This document shows, piece after piece, positions 7,111 to 14,068 of a stretch of DNA of 14,574 nt; the first letter of the stretch is position 1; every line of letters begins with the position of its first letter. This stretch comes from Bacteroidota bacterium (lineage in GTDB: Bacteria > Bacteroidota > Bacteroidia > Bacteroidales > VadinHA17). Both the position numbers and the translations under genes were made by a program. Location of the stretch: contig JAUWMO010000051.1 in assembly GCA_030613125.1 (NCBI GenBank), positions 1 to 14,574 of the forward strand, given 5' to 3'. The notes under the pieces are model-generated. The model made no database searches, was not told where the DNA came from, and was given only the letters and a program-made list of their open reading frames with translations.

Positions 7111-8331
7111 TTATTCCCTGAGGATAAATTTGCGGGTTATATACCTTACGGGATACCAGGCGGCAAAATACCCAATTCCCAAAACGGTTACAAAAATCAG
7201 GAAAAAGTCAAATGCGACTATTTGAACCGGGTATGCATCAATTACAAAAGATCCGCTTCCCTGTAATTTGATGATTCCATATGTTTGTTGCAACCAGCAT
7301 ATAAAGATTCCGATTATCAACCCCAAAATAGCTCCCAGTGCAGAGATAAGCCAACCTTCATATAGAAAAATCCTTCTGATTCGTTTAAGATCGGTGCCCA
7401 TGCTTATCAAAGTTGAAATATCCTTTTTCTTCTCTATTATCAGCATAGTTAATGACCCGATAACATTAAATGATGCAACAATAAGTATAAAGGTAAGTAT
7501 GAAGAAAATTGCCCATTTTTCAGTTTTCATTATTTTGTAAAGTAATTCTTCCTGTTCATATCTGTTTTTCACATTAAAATCCTGTCCCATTATGTTTTTT
7601 ACATCTTGCTGGATTTCAACCGGATCATATTCAGGATCCAACTTTAATTCAAGAGCATTAACTTCATATGAATAGTCTAAGAGATCCCTTGCAAAATCAA
7701 TCGGAACAATTATATACTTTGAATCAAAATCCTGCTGAATGGCAAAAATACCGGAAGGGAATATATATTTTCTGTTAAAAGCCTTTTCAGGACTCATTGA
7801 AACAGTCCCTGTCCGCTTAGGGACATAAACAATTATGGGATTAATGAAATTCAGTCCAATTGAAAGTTTAATAGCAATTCCTTGTCCAACAACAGCATAT
7901 TCATTCTTGCCTTGTTTCAGGATGAAATCCCCATCGATGATCATACTGTCAATGCCACTCATTTTTAAAAAGTCATCACTTACTCCTTTGACTGTAGCAA
8001 TATATTGTTTGCTACCGTATTTAAGCAAAGCATTCTCCTCAACAATCTCAGATAAATACAAGATTCCCTTCATTTTATGTAATTCTTCAATTGACGGAAG
8101 CTCGGCAGAAAATCTTTTACCTTCGCGAATGGTAATTTTCAAATCCGGATTGAATGAATTAAAAAGAGAATGGACCAGTGAATCAAATCCATTAAAAACA
8201 GAAAGAACTACTATTAATGCCATAGTACCTACCGCAACTCCAACAACGGAGATCGTGGAGATCAGATTTATAGTATTCTGAGACTTTTTAGCAAATAAAT
8301 ACCTTCTGGCGACAAAAAATGGAAAATCCAA
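7111..8331 (-). CDS. LolC/LolE-type ABC transporter permease (FtsX family)
   Basis: A 406-residue inner-membrane permease of the type that extracts lipoproteins from the inner membrane for transfer to the outer membrane. The N-terminus FVARRYLFAKKSQNTINLIS and first membrane segment (about 22-50, with ISVVGVAVGTMALIVVLSVF) are diagnostic. A large periplasmic MacB-type core spans about 55-265. Three C-terminal segments (about 270-295, 322-345, 372-395) form the FtsX domain, including EKKKDISTLISMGTD. The start is TTG at 8331: an in-frame TAA lies 15 bases upstream (8344-8346), no ATG lies between them, and the next Met (residue 37) would destroy the first membrane segment. A 7-of-8 -7 match (minus-strand TAACTTTA) lies at 8354-8361. 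No cognate ATPase gene is in the window. The exact substrate is inferred from the family. Confidence 0.88.
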   Translation of the reverse strand: MDFPFFVARRYLFAKKSQNTINLISTISVVGVAVGTMALIVVLSVFNGFDSLVHSLFNSFNPDLKITIREGKRFSAELPSIEELHKMKGILYLSEIVEENALLKYGSKQYIATVKGVSDDFLKMSGIDSMIIDGDFILKQGKNEYAVVGQGIAIKLSIGLNFINPIIVYVPKRTGTVSMSPEKAFNRKYIFPSGIFAIQQDFDSKYIIVPIDFARDLLDYSYEVNALELKLDPEYDPVEIQQDVKNIMGQDFNVKNRYEQEELLYKIMKTEKWAIFFILTFILIVASFNVIGSLTMLIIEKKKDISTLISMGTDLKRIRRIFLYEGWLISALGAILGLIIGIFICWLQQTYGIIKLQGSGSFVIDAYPVQIVAFDFFLIFVTVLGIGYFAAWYPVRYITRKFILRE

Positions 8332-8479
8332 GTTATTATATTTTTATAAAGGCTAAAGTTATACCGGGCAATTTATAAAACCAAATACCCGGCTCTAATT
8401 TTAGAAATAATTGACATTGCAGTTTCCAGGGAATAAGAGATCAGATGAATGAGCTGATGAGAAGTCAGGTATAAAGAAA

Positions 8480-8556
8480 GGCCTCCGGACAGGACTTTAA
8501 CCCGCACTTTCCTGCCGGTAATGGCAGGTTGTTCTGTCAATTAAACTACGGAGACC
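8480..8556 (-). tRNA. Degenerate tRNA-like element (tRNA-Asp-like), probable pseudo-tRNA
   Basis: Read on the minus strand, the segment folds like a tRNA. An acceptor stem pairs 8555-8549 (GTCTCCG) with 8487-8481 (CGGAGGC), seven pairs including one G-U. After TA comes a D stem GTTT/GAAC, then CCTGC/GCAGG flanking the anticodon loop, then a T stem GCGGG/CCTGT. The D and T arm sequences and the CCTGC stem resemble tRNA-Asp. Several invariants are broken: the anticodon loop has 8 nt with 5-bp pairing (or 6 nt with 6 bp) and no U33-anticodon in place; the T loop is TTAAAGT, lacking C56; the D loop has GA where G18G19 is expected; and there is an extra base next to the acceptor stem. No CCA is encoded. 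It most likely does not decode. It lies between the methyltransferase and the permease, on their strand. Confidence 0.5.
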
Positions 8557-8593
8557 TTCAGATTTTTAAAAAAAAGTCCGGCGAAGGTACAAA

Positions 8594-9403
8594 TTATTTT
8601 ACTGCCTTTACTATCAGTCCTGACCCGGTTTTGTGAAAGTTATTAACATCCAGAAGGTTTAAGACCAAACAAATTGGGAATGTTATTAGATAATAGAATG
8701 GCAGAAGAATGAAGAACAGATTGCTGATATTTATAAGAAGGATGGGATATTTCATTGATAATTTCCAGGAGATCTTTCCCGGTATTCCATAGGAATATTT
8801 TGAGATGGTTTCTGAAAATCCTGTGCTTTTAAGTTTATTTTCAATTTCTTCAATACTGTACCCATCTCGCACATGTTCATCAATAAATGATTCATCGTGA
8901 TCATGATGAACATCTGAGCCGCCCTTGTCTGATGGAGTTGAAAGCAGGAAAATACCACCCGGCTTCAGGGCTTCGAGAATATTTTTAAATACACTGACGT
9001 CATCTTCAATATGTTCCATTACATCCACTGAGAGGGCAAGGTTAAATTTTTCATGCCGTTTAAATTTTGTCAAATCTGAAACTTCAAAATGTACCTGCCC
9101 GCTCTTGCCTATCTTCATGAAGAACATGTTACAGTCATCAACCTGTTGCTCATTAATGTCAACTGCTGTTATTTCCCAATCAGGTGCAAGATGAGTCAGG
9201 AAATATGTATACTGTCCAAAACCTGCACCAGCATCCAGAATAGCAGCCTTTTTACCTAATTTGTTTTTAATTTGCCGGATCTCTTTTTTAATATGCCATG
9301 ATCTGAGCAGAAGGAGATCAAGTAACTTATAAAATAAAATTCGGGTAAATAAGAATTTATTGAAAATTTTCCCTAATGATCTTTTTACCGGATCGTATTT
9401 CAT
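8594..9403 (-). CDS. Class I SAM-dependent methyltransferase with C-terminal membrane hairpin
   Basis: A 269-residue protein with a complete class I methyltransferase core. Motif I is ILDAGAGFGQY (about 55-65), the acidic residue of motif II is in TAVDIN (80-83), a motif III-like SDLTKF lies near 109-114, and the post-I region has LALSVDVMEHIEDD (about 122-135) and LKPGGIFLLSTPS. Residues 210-255 form one or two hydrophobic segments (ISNLFFILLPFYYLITFPIC), so the enzyme is probably membrane-anchored and may act on a lipid or membrane-linked substrate. The substrate is unknown. The ATG is 8 bp after the rbfA stop, so the two are almost certainly cotranscribed. A region rich in His and Asp (HHDHDESFIDEH) follows motif post-III and is common in this family group. 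Confidence 0.85.
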   Translation of the reverse strand: MKYDPVKRSLGKIFNKFLFTRILFYKLLDLLLLRSWHIKKEIRQIKNKLGKKAAILDAGAGFGQYTYFLTHLAPDWEITAVDINEQQVDDCNMFFMKIGKSGQVHFEVSDLTKFKRHEKFNLALSVDVMEHIEDDVSVFKNILEALKPGGIFLLSTPSDKGGSDVHHDHDESFIDEHVRDGYSIEEIENKLKSTGFSETISKYSYGIPGKISWKLSMKYPILLINISNLFFILLPFYYLITFPICLVLNLLDVNNFHKTGSGLIVKAVK

Positions 9404-9411
9404 GTAAATGT

Positions 9412-9750
9412 CTAACCTTTTAACAATCTCTCAATATTTTCTACATAATCGAGGGAATCATCAATAAAAAAAGCCAGATCAGGAATGGTTTTAACCTGGT
9501 ATCTGATCTTTTTTGATAATTCATGTCTGATAGTTTTGCTTTTTTCTTTTATGCTTTCCAGAAAAGCTGATTTATCATTGGCAGGGAATAAGCTCAGGTA
9601 TACTTTCGCAAGAGCTAGATTGGGTGTTACATGGACAACCGTAACAGTAACAATTTTTCCTTTAAACAGGTTACGGGATTCCTGCTGGAAAATCACAGCC
9701 AGTTCTTTCTGTACCATCCTGGCAACTTTTTTTTGTCTGGTCGACTCCAT
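9412..9750 (-). CDS. rbfA: Ribosome-binding factor A
   Basis: A 112-residue protein that binds the 30S subunit and assists late 16S rRNA processing and maturation, including under cold stress. The family features are present: an N-terminal TRQKKVARMVQKELAVIF helix; a KH-like core with VTVTVVHVTPNLALAKVYLS; and the C-terminal LAFFIDDSLDYVENIERLL, where FxxDxSxxxxxxIxxLL is typical. Length is normal. It is the first gene of the minus-strand cluster and has a perfect -7 element upstream. In many Bacteroidota rbfA directly precedes the LolC/E-like permease; here a methyltransferase and a tRNA-like element lie between them. Confidence 0.93.
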   Translation of the reverse strand: MESTRQKKVARMVQKELAVIFQQESRNLFKGKIVTVTVVHVTPNLALAKVYLSLFPANDKSAFLESIKEKSKTIRHELSKKIRYQVKTIPDLAFFIDDSLDYVENIERLLKG

Positions 9751-9772
9751 CTTTAAAATAGAAATGAGAAGG

Positions 9773-9780
9773 CAAAAGTA
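9773..9780 (-). promoter_or_regulatory. rbfA: Bacteroidota -7 element for rbfA
   Basis: On the minus strand this reads TACTTTTG, a perfect TAnnTTTG match, ending 23 nt before the rbfA ATG. A possible -33 box ATTG (9801-9798) is 17 nt upstream, slightly short of consensus. It would drive rbfA and the genes after it. Confidence 0.55.
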
Positions 9781-9857
9781 ATATTTTTTACCTTAACCAA
9801 TAAATTAAGAAATTCTTTATTTGTGAATAATCGGGGTGAATTTTACTTAACAATTTA

Positions 9858-9865
9858 TAGTTTTG
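9858..9865 (+). promoter_or_regulatory. trpS: Bacteroidota -7 element for trpS
   Basis: TAGTTTTG is a perfect TAnnTTTG match ending 36 nt before the trpS ATG, giving a leader of about 28-30 nt. No TTTG box is found 19-21 nt upstream. The leader is too short for a T-box or a tryptophan attenuator, and none is visible. Confidence 0.5.
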
Positions 9866-9900
9866 TAAACAATTGTAATTTATTAAAATCCGTATAAGTT

Positions 9901-10890
9901 ATGGAAATCGTATTGAGTGGAATCAGATCAACCGGAAAATTACATTTGGGGAATTATTTTGGAGCCTTGAAAAACTTTGTGAAAATGCAGCATGAAAACC
10001 GATGTTTTTTTTTTATTGCTGATTATCATTCACTTACTACACATCCCACTCCTGATGATCTTCATGGAAGTGTAAAGCAGGTAATTACTGAATATCTTGC
10101 ATGCGGTATTGATCCTGATGTTGCTACAGTATTTCTTCAGAGTGACTTGCCAGAAGTTTCAGAACTTTACCTTCTTCTGAACATGAATGCTTATGTTGGA
10201 GAACTGGAACGTACAACTTCTTTTAAAGATAAAGTAAGATTACAACCTAACAATGTAAATGCTGGTTTGTTGACTTATCCTGTACTTATGGCTGCTGATA
10301 TCATTATTCATAAAGCCAATAAAGTACCTGTTGGAAAAGACCAGGAGCAGAATTTGGAAATTACCCGGAAATTTGCTAAACGCTTCAATCATATATATAA
10401 AGTAAATTTTTTTCCTGAACCCACTGCATATAACTTTGGAGATGATCTGGTGAAGATTCCCGGACTTGATGGGACTGGAAAAATGGGGAAATCAGAGGGT
10501 AATGGAATCTTTCTGGCAGACCCACCTGAAGTAATAAGGAAAAAGGTTATGAGAGCTGTTACAGATAGTGGACCAACGAGAAATAACCAGGAAATGAGTG
10601 ATCCAATAAAAAATTTATTCACACTGATGGAAGTTGTATCTGAACCTGAAACAGGTAAATTCTTTCTGGATAAATACAATCAGTGCAATATTCGCTATGG
10701 TGACCTGAAGAAGCAACTTGCTGAAGATATTATCAAATTCACGAATCCCTTTCGTGAACGTATTACAGAAATCTATTCCAATGATGCTTATTTGAGGAGA
10801 GTAGTTAACGAGGGTGCTGAGAAGGCCAGACTTAGTGCATCCAAAACTCTTAGGGAAGTGCGTGAAATCATTGGATTCAAACCATTTTAA
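9901..10890 (+). CDS. trpS: Tryptophanyl-tRNA synthetase
   Basis: This enzyme charges tRNA-Trp with tryptophan using ATP. The 329-residue length is normal for bacterial TrpRS. The class I signatures are intact: GIRSTGKLHLGNYFGAL near the start contains the HIGH equivalent HLGN (15-18), and GTGKMGKSEGN at about 191-201 contains the KMSKS loop (KMGKS). AADIIIHKANKVPVGKDQEQ (131-150) is the tryptophan/ATP pocket region, with the VPVGxDQ hallmark. The ATG at 9901 begins directly at the conserved MEIVLSGIRSTG strand, so no upstream extension is needed. It is divergent from rbfA, with both -7 elements in the shared 150-bp gap. Its stop codon overlaps the U-tract side of a terminator that serves the opposite strand. 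Confidence 0.96.
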   Translation: MEIVLSGIRSTGKLHLGNYFGALKNFVKMQHENRCFFFIADYHSLTTHPTPDDLHGSVKQVITEYLACGIDPDVATVFLQSDLPEVSELYLLLNMNAYVGELERTTSFKDKVRLQPNNVNAGLLTYPVLMAADIIIHKANKVPVGKDQEQNLEITRKFAKRFNHIYKVNFFPEPTAYNFGDDLVKIPGLDGTGKMGKSEGNGIFLADPPEVIRKKVMRAVTDSGPTRNNQEMSDPIKNLFTLMEVVSEPETGKFFLDKYNQCNIRYGDLKKQLAEDIIKFTNPFRERITEIYSNDAYLRRVVNEGAEKARLSASKTLREVREIIGFKPF

Positions 10891-10919
10891 AAAATAAAGC
10901 CAGGTGTTGAGACCTGGCT
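10885..10919 (-). terminator. Intrinsic terminator for the HAD hydrolase transcript (minus strand)
   Basis: A perfect 8-bp stem, AGCCAGGT (10898-10905) paired with ACCTGGCT (10912-10919) around a 6-nt loop, is followed on the minus strand by TTTATTTTTT. This is a good Rho-independent terminator for transcription coming from the right. On the plus strand there is no U tract after the stem, so it would be a weak stop for trpS. A second hairpin (10922-10938, CCTGAA/TTCAGG) is adjacent. Confidence 0.6.
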
Positions 10920-11031
10920 GCCCTGAATTTGTTTCAGGTATATCTGGAAGATTGCCTGTTGATTATACTAAAACAAATTCTGTGCCAAAACTAATTTCCG
11001 GGAATGCTAATATATTACAAAAACCGGAATA

Positions 11032-11706
11032 CTATAAAATATTGTACACAGCCTTTAAGGCTTCTTGTAGGTTTTTAACTACAAAATTTCCGTTTACTGC
11101 AAGCCGTTTATGAGTTTGATGACCGATTGATACCAGAATACATGGTATTTTTAATTGATCAGCAACTTCCTGATCATGCAAAGTATCACCAATCAAACAT
11201 GTTCTTCCGGGAATCAGGTTTTCAGAAAACATAAGATCATAGCCATATTCCAACTTGCCTTTAGCCAAAATATTATTTGCACCAACGATCCTGTTAAAAT
11301 ATTTATGAATTCCAAATTTTTTAATAGAATCTACTAATGAAATCTGGTCCATAACAGAAAGGACATATTGATAATATCCCTTTTTGTATAGTTTATTAAG
11401 AATTACTTCTGCATCCTCAAATAATTTTGTGTGTTTAAAATTCACAAAATAAGTTTTTAAAAATTCTGCCGAGAGTTTTTCAAATGATTCTTTTTTAAAA
11501 TTAAAACCTATATGGCTATAGTAATCCTTAATTGGGAAATTAAATATTTCGCGATATTTTTTTTTGTTCATCATTTCGAGATTCCTTACCTTAAGATAAG
11601 TATTGATACCCTGAATGCAAATATCAATATCATCCAATAACGTACCGTTCCAATCCCAAATTATTGCTTTTTTTACTGTATTTCTTATTTCTCCTTTGTT
11701 TGACAT
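11032..11706 (-). CDS. HAD-superfamily hydrolase (phosphoglycolate phosphatase-like)
   Basis: A 224-residue cytoplasmic phosphohydrolase-type protein of HAD subfamily I with a helical C1 cap. Motif I is IIWDWNGTLLDD (Asp18 nucleophile), with Asn20 in place of the usual second Asp (general acid/base). Motif II is LSVMD (Ser117). The motif III Lys is in AKGKLEYG (about 149-151). Motif IV is LIGDTLHDQEVA (Asp174, Asp178). The DWNGT variant occurs in a recognisable set of bacterial HADs, so it is probably a family trait, but it may lower or change phosphatase activity. The substrate is unknown. It lies 26 bp after the small ORF on the same strand and is followed by a strong terminator, so it appears to be the last gene of that transcript. 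Confidence 0.85.
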   Translation of the reverse strand: MSNKGEIRNTVKKAIIWDWNGTLLDDIDICIQGINTYLKVRNLEMMNKKKYREIFNFPIKDYYSHIGFNFKKESFEKLSAEFLKTYFVNFKHTKLFEDAEVILNKLYKKGYYQYVLSVMDQISLVDSIKKFGIHKYFNRIVGANNILAKGKLEYGYDLMFSENLIPGRTCLIGDTLHDQEVADQLKIPCILVSIGHQTHKRLAVNGNFVVKNLQEALKAVYNIL

Positions 11707-11732
11707 TATAGTTTAAAACAAAAACATAGCTG

Positions 11733-11897
11733 TTAATTCACTTTTGAAGCCCGCTTAAAAGGCATATTCCGGTCAAAAAGATACCGGTATGTTATATGCG
11801 TTTTCTTTTTTTCATTTTTATAAAGTTTAACCGGAAGTATAAGGAATGCCCGTTCTGTTTTTTTATTTACCTCAACAATTGAATACTTATCACTCAT
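11733..11897 (-). CDS. Small ORF, 54 aa, resembling the N-terminus of a GNAT-like protein
   Basis: An ATG-to-TAA frame of 54 codons fills most of the 253-bp gap between the cotransporter and HAD genes, on their strand and 26 bp from the HAD start. Its amino acids look like real protein, not noise. The pattern of an N-terminal VEVN strand, then FLILPVKLYKNE, then YRYLFDRNMPFKRA resembles, from memory, the first ~50 residues of a Bacteroidota GNAT-related family. In that family an F-(I/L)-x-L/F-P-x-x-L-Y-K segment is followed by a Leu/Asp-rich stretch and NPxF. If so, this is either a stand-alone mini-version or a truncated remnant, since no acetyltransferase core follows. The homology is unverified. 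A family too small for standard annotation is the alternative. Confidence 0.5.
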   Translation of the reverse strand: MSDKYSIVEVNKKTERAFLILPVKLYKNEKKKTHITYRYLFDRNMPFKRASKVN

Positions 11898-11959
11898 ATA
11901 TTGCCAGTTAGATTGGATGCAAAATAAATAAAATATGGATAATTAATAAATTTTTATCT

Positions 11960-14068
11960 TTATTCTGCAGAAATATGCCACTCAAGCAGTATCCTAGCAA
12001 TATTTGTGGCATGGCTGGTGATCATTTTAAAACTGGTTATAAGTTCAAGATGCATCTCACTTGTTTCAATTGATTGTTTGATTTCATCTTTAATACGTTG
12101 GTAATGGTGTCTTTCCAGTTCGAGTGCCAGTTGCCTGTACTTCTTGTTTTTTACCTTCATTGCTTTAGCCTTTTCAAGATTGACATCCCTGAATACCTCA
12201 ATGGCACGGCTTAGTTGTTTCTGAGTTCTGATTTGGTATTCCATTAATTCTTTTTTCCCTTGTTCGGTAAATTCCTGTTGGGATGAAGTCCACTCTTTAG
12301 CTCTTTGTATCAAATTTTTTGAAATCAGATCTGCAATCTGTTCAAATTCTTTTACAGTATACATTATCTGGAATGCTTCATTTACCCTTTCTTCACTGAT
12401 ATCCTCTTTTGTTACTTTCCTGAGGTATGAATTTACCTGATCACGAAGATAATTTACCAGTTTTTCTTTTTTAATGATACCTTCAAGGACATTAGTATCT
12501 TTCACAAAAAATGGCAGGATTATATCGTTTACCATATCTTGAACAAGATGTCCCATTCTTATTACTTCCTGCTTTGCAAGTGAAAGCGCAAGTGCGGGTG
12601 AAGAGATCAGGTTTTCATCAATGTATTTAACCTCAAGTTTCTCCTCAGCAGGGATTTCTTTTTCTGGCAGGATTAGACTAATCAGTTTAGCAAATGTTTT
12701 GGTAAATGGCAGAACCAAAATTGTCAAGGCAACATTGAAAATGGTATGGGCATTGGCAATTTGCCGTGGTACCACCTGTGCCATATAATCCATTTTTGAA
12801 AGATCGGGATTGCCCTGAGGTGAAATGCTTTGAATGATTTCAGAAAATTTTGGGATCCACCATAAAAATACAAGGATACCAAAGACTTTAAAGAAAGTAT
12901 GTGCAAGAGCTACTTTTTTAGCCTCCCGGTTTGCATTTAGGCTTGCCAGCATGGCTGTAACAGCTGTCCCGAGATTGGCTCCAAGGAGCAATGAAATAGC
13001 AGCTTCCAGACTGATTAATCCCTGAGTGGATATAACAATAATTATCCCGATAAAAGCACTGCTGCTTTGGAGTAATGCAGTTAGAACAGCACCCATTAGA
13101 ATTCCCAGAAAAGGATTTTCAAGTTTAAGCAATATTTCAATGAAAGGTTCATAAGTTCTCAAAGGAGACATAGCTATTGACATAATGTGGATGCCAAAAA
13201 ATAAAATACCAAATCCCAGGATACTTTTACCTGTTTGTTTGAACTTAGGATCTTTGAAAAAAACATTCATTATAAAACCAATTGCGATAAACCATAAGGC
13301 ATAATCTGTCAGTTTAAAAGCAATAATCTGGGCAGTTATTGTTGTCCCGATATCAGCACCTAGTATGATTCCGAGAGATTGTACAAAACTCATTAAGCCT
13401 GACTGAACAAAACCAACCAACATTACAGTGGTGGCACTACTGCTTTGAATGATCATCGTTACAATGGCTCCAATCCCAACAGCAATCAACCGGTTATTTG
13501 TAATGCTGGTTAAAATAGCCCTCATCTTGTCACCTGCAGCTTTTTGCAATCCGTCACTCATCATAATCATGCCAAAAATGAACAGGCTTAACCCACCCAC
13601 TAATCCAGTCAGCATTATAAATATCCATTTTGAATCACGGGCATGGACCTCATAAACCAGCAAATTACTATCCTTATTTTTTATCCTTGCTGAAATGAAA
13701 TAATCACCTGGTTCTGACCCTAGAGTTAGATAGGTTGAAGCCATTCCAAAAGTATCGGTGATAACAATTGGTTGTTCTATATGAAATCCATGTGAGTTTC
13801 CGGGTTTCGATATCAGTTCAAACCATACTTCTACCTTTTGTAAGGGAATGGCATTTTTATCCATCACCTGAACCCTTACCGGTTTTGAAACTCTATGGTT
13901 GACAGTTTGGTACTGACTGTCTCCTGAGTAATTCAATTCGGTCGATACAACTGGTTTTATTAATACTATTTCATGTGACAGCTCTTGTGGGTGTGCGGTT
14001 TTTATAGAAACTATTCCTGTCAGGAATAATAGTGAGAAGAAATATATATATTTTTTATTCAGAATCAA
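11960..14068 (-). CDS. Na+/phosphate cotransporter (PNaS) with Ig-like N-terminus and PhoU-like C-terminus
   Basis: A 702-residue inner-membrane protein expected to move phosphate with sodium. Residues 1-28 look like a signal peptide (NKKYIYFFSLLFLTGIV). About 36-145 is a beta-rich Ig/Big-1-like domain (RVQVMDKNAIPLQKVEVWFE, GMASTYLTLGSEPGDYFISA) predicted to face the periplasm. The transporter core (about 148-470) has the two inverted QSSS repeats of the NaPi-II family, QSSSATTV (208-215) and QSSSAFIG (334-341), plus GADIGTT and GANLGTA. About 485-702 is a charged all-helical PhoU-like domain, probably cytoplasmic. The start is TTG at 14068: an in-frame TAA lies at 14084-14086 and the next Met (residue 69) would lose the signal peptide. 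No pho regulator is visible nearby. Confidence 0.9.
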   Translation of the reverse strand: MILNKKYIYFFSLLFLTGIVSIKTAHPQELSHEIVLIKPVVSTELNYSGDSQYQTVNHRVSKPVRVQVMDKNAIPLQKVEVWFELISKPGNSHGFHIEQPIVITDTFGMASTYLTLGSEPGDYFISARIKNKDSNLLVYEVHARDSKWIFIMLTGLVGGLSLFIFGMIMMSDGLQKAAGDKMRAILTSITNNRLIAVGIGAIVTMIIQSSSATTVMLVGFVQSGLMSFVQSLGIILGADIGTTITAQIIAFKLTDYALWFIAIGFIMNVFFKDPKFKQTGKSILGFGILFFGIHIMSIAMSPLRTYEPFIEILLKLENPFLGILMGAVLTALLQSSSAFIGIIIVISTQGLISLEAAISLLLGANLGTAVTAMLASLNANREAKKVALAHTFFKVFGILVFLWWIPKFSEIIQSISPQGNPDLSKMDYMAQVVPRQIANAHTIFNVALTILVLPFTKTFAKLISLILPEKEIPAEEKLEVKYIDENLISSPALALSLAKQEVIRMGHLVQDMVNDIILPFFVKDTNVLEGIIKKEKLVNYLRDQVNSYLRKVTKEDISEERVNEAFQIMYTVKEFEQIADLISKNLIQRAKEWTSSQQEFTEQGKKELMEYQIRTQKQLSRAIEVFRDVNLEKAKAMKVKNKKYRQLALELERHHYQRIKDEIKQSIETSEMHLELITSFKMITSHATNIARILLEWHISAE

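Noticed and set aside
7835..8281. 148-codon plus-strand open frame antisense to the permease
   Set aside because: It lies entirely within the well-supported permease gene, and its translation is low-complexity (Ser/Thr/Ile-rich) with no recognisable motif, as expected of an antisense shadow.
9781..9900. T-box or tryptophan attenuator upstream of trpS
   Set aside because: The predicted leader is under 40 nt, with no Trp codons, antiterminator stem or T-box consensus.
10885..10919. The hairpin after trpS as a trpS terminator
   Set aside because: The U tract is on the minus-strand side only; downstream on the plus strand the sequence is not T-rich. It fits the HAD transcript better.
10904..11113. 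69-codon plus-strand frame after trpS
   Set aside because: It begins inside the terminator hairpin and overlaps the HAD gene 3' end. The composition is not protein-like and no start signal is present.
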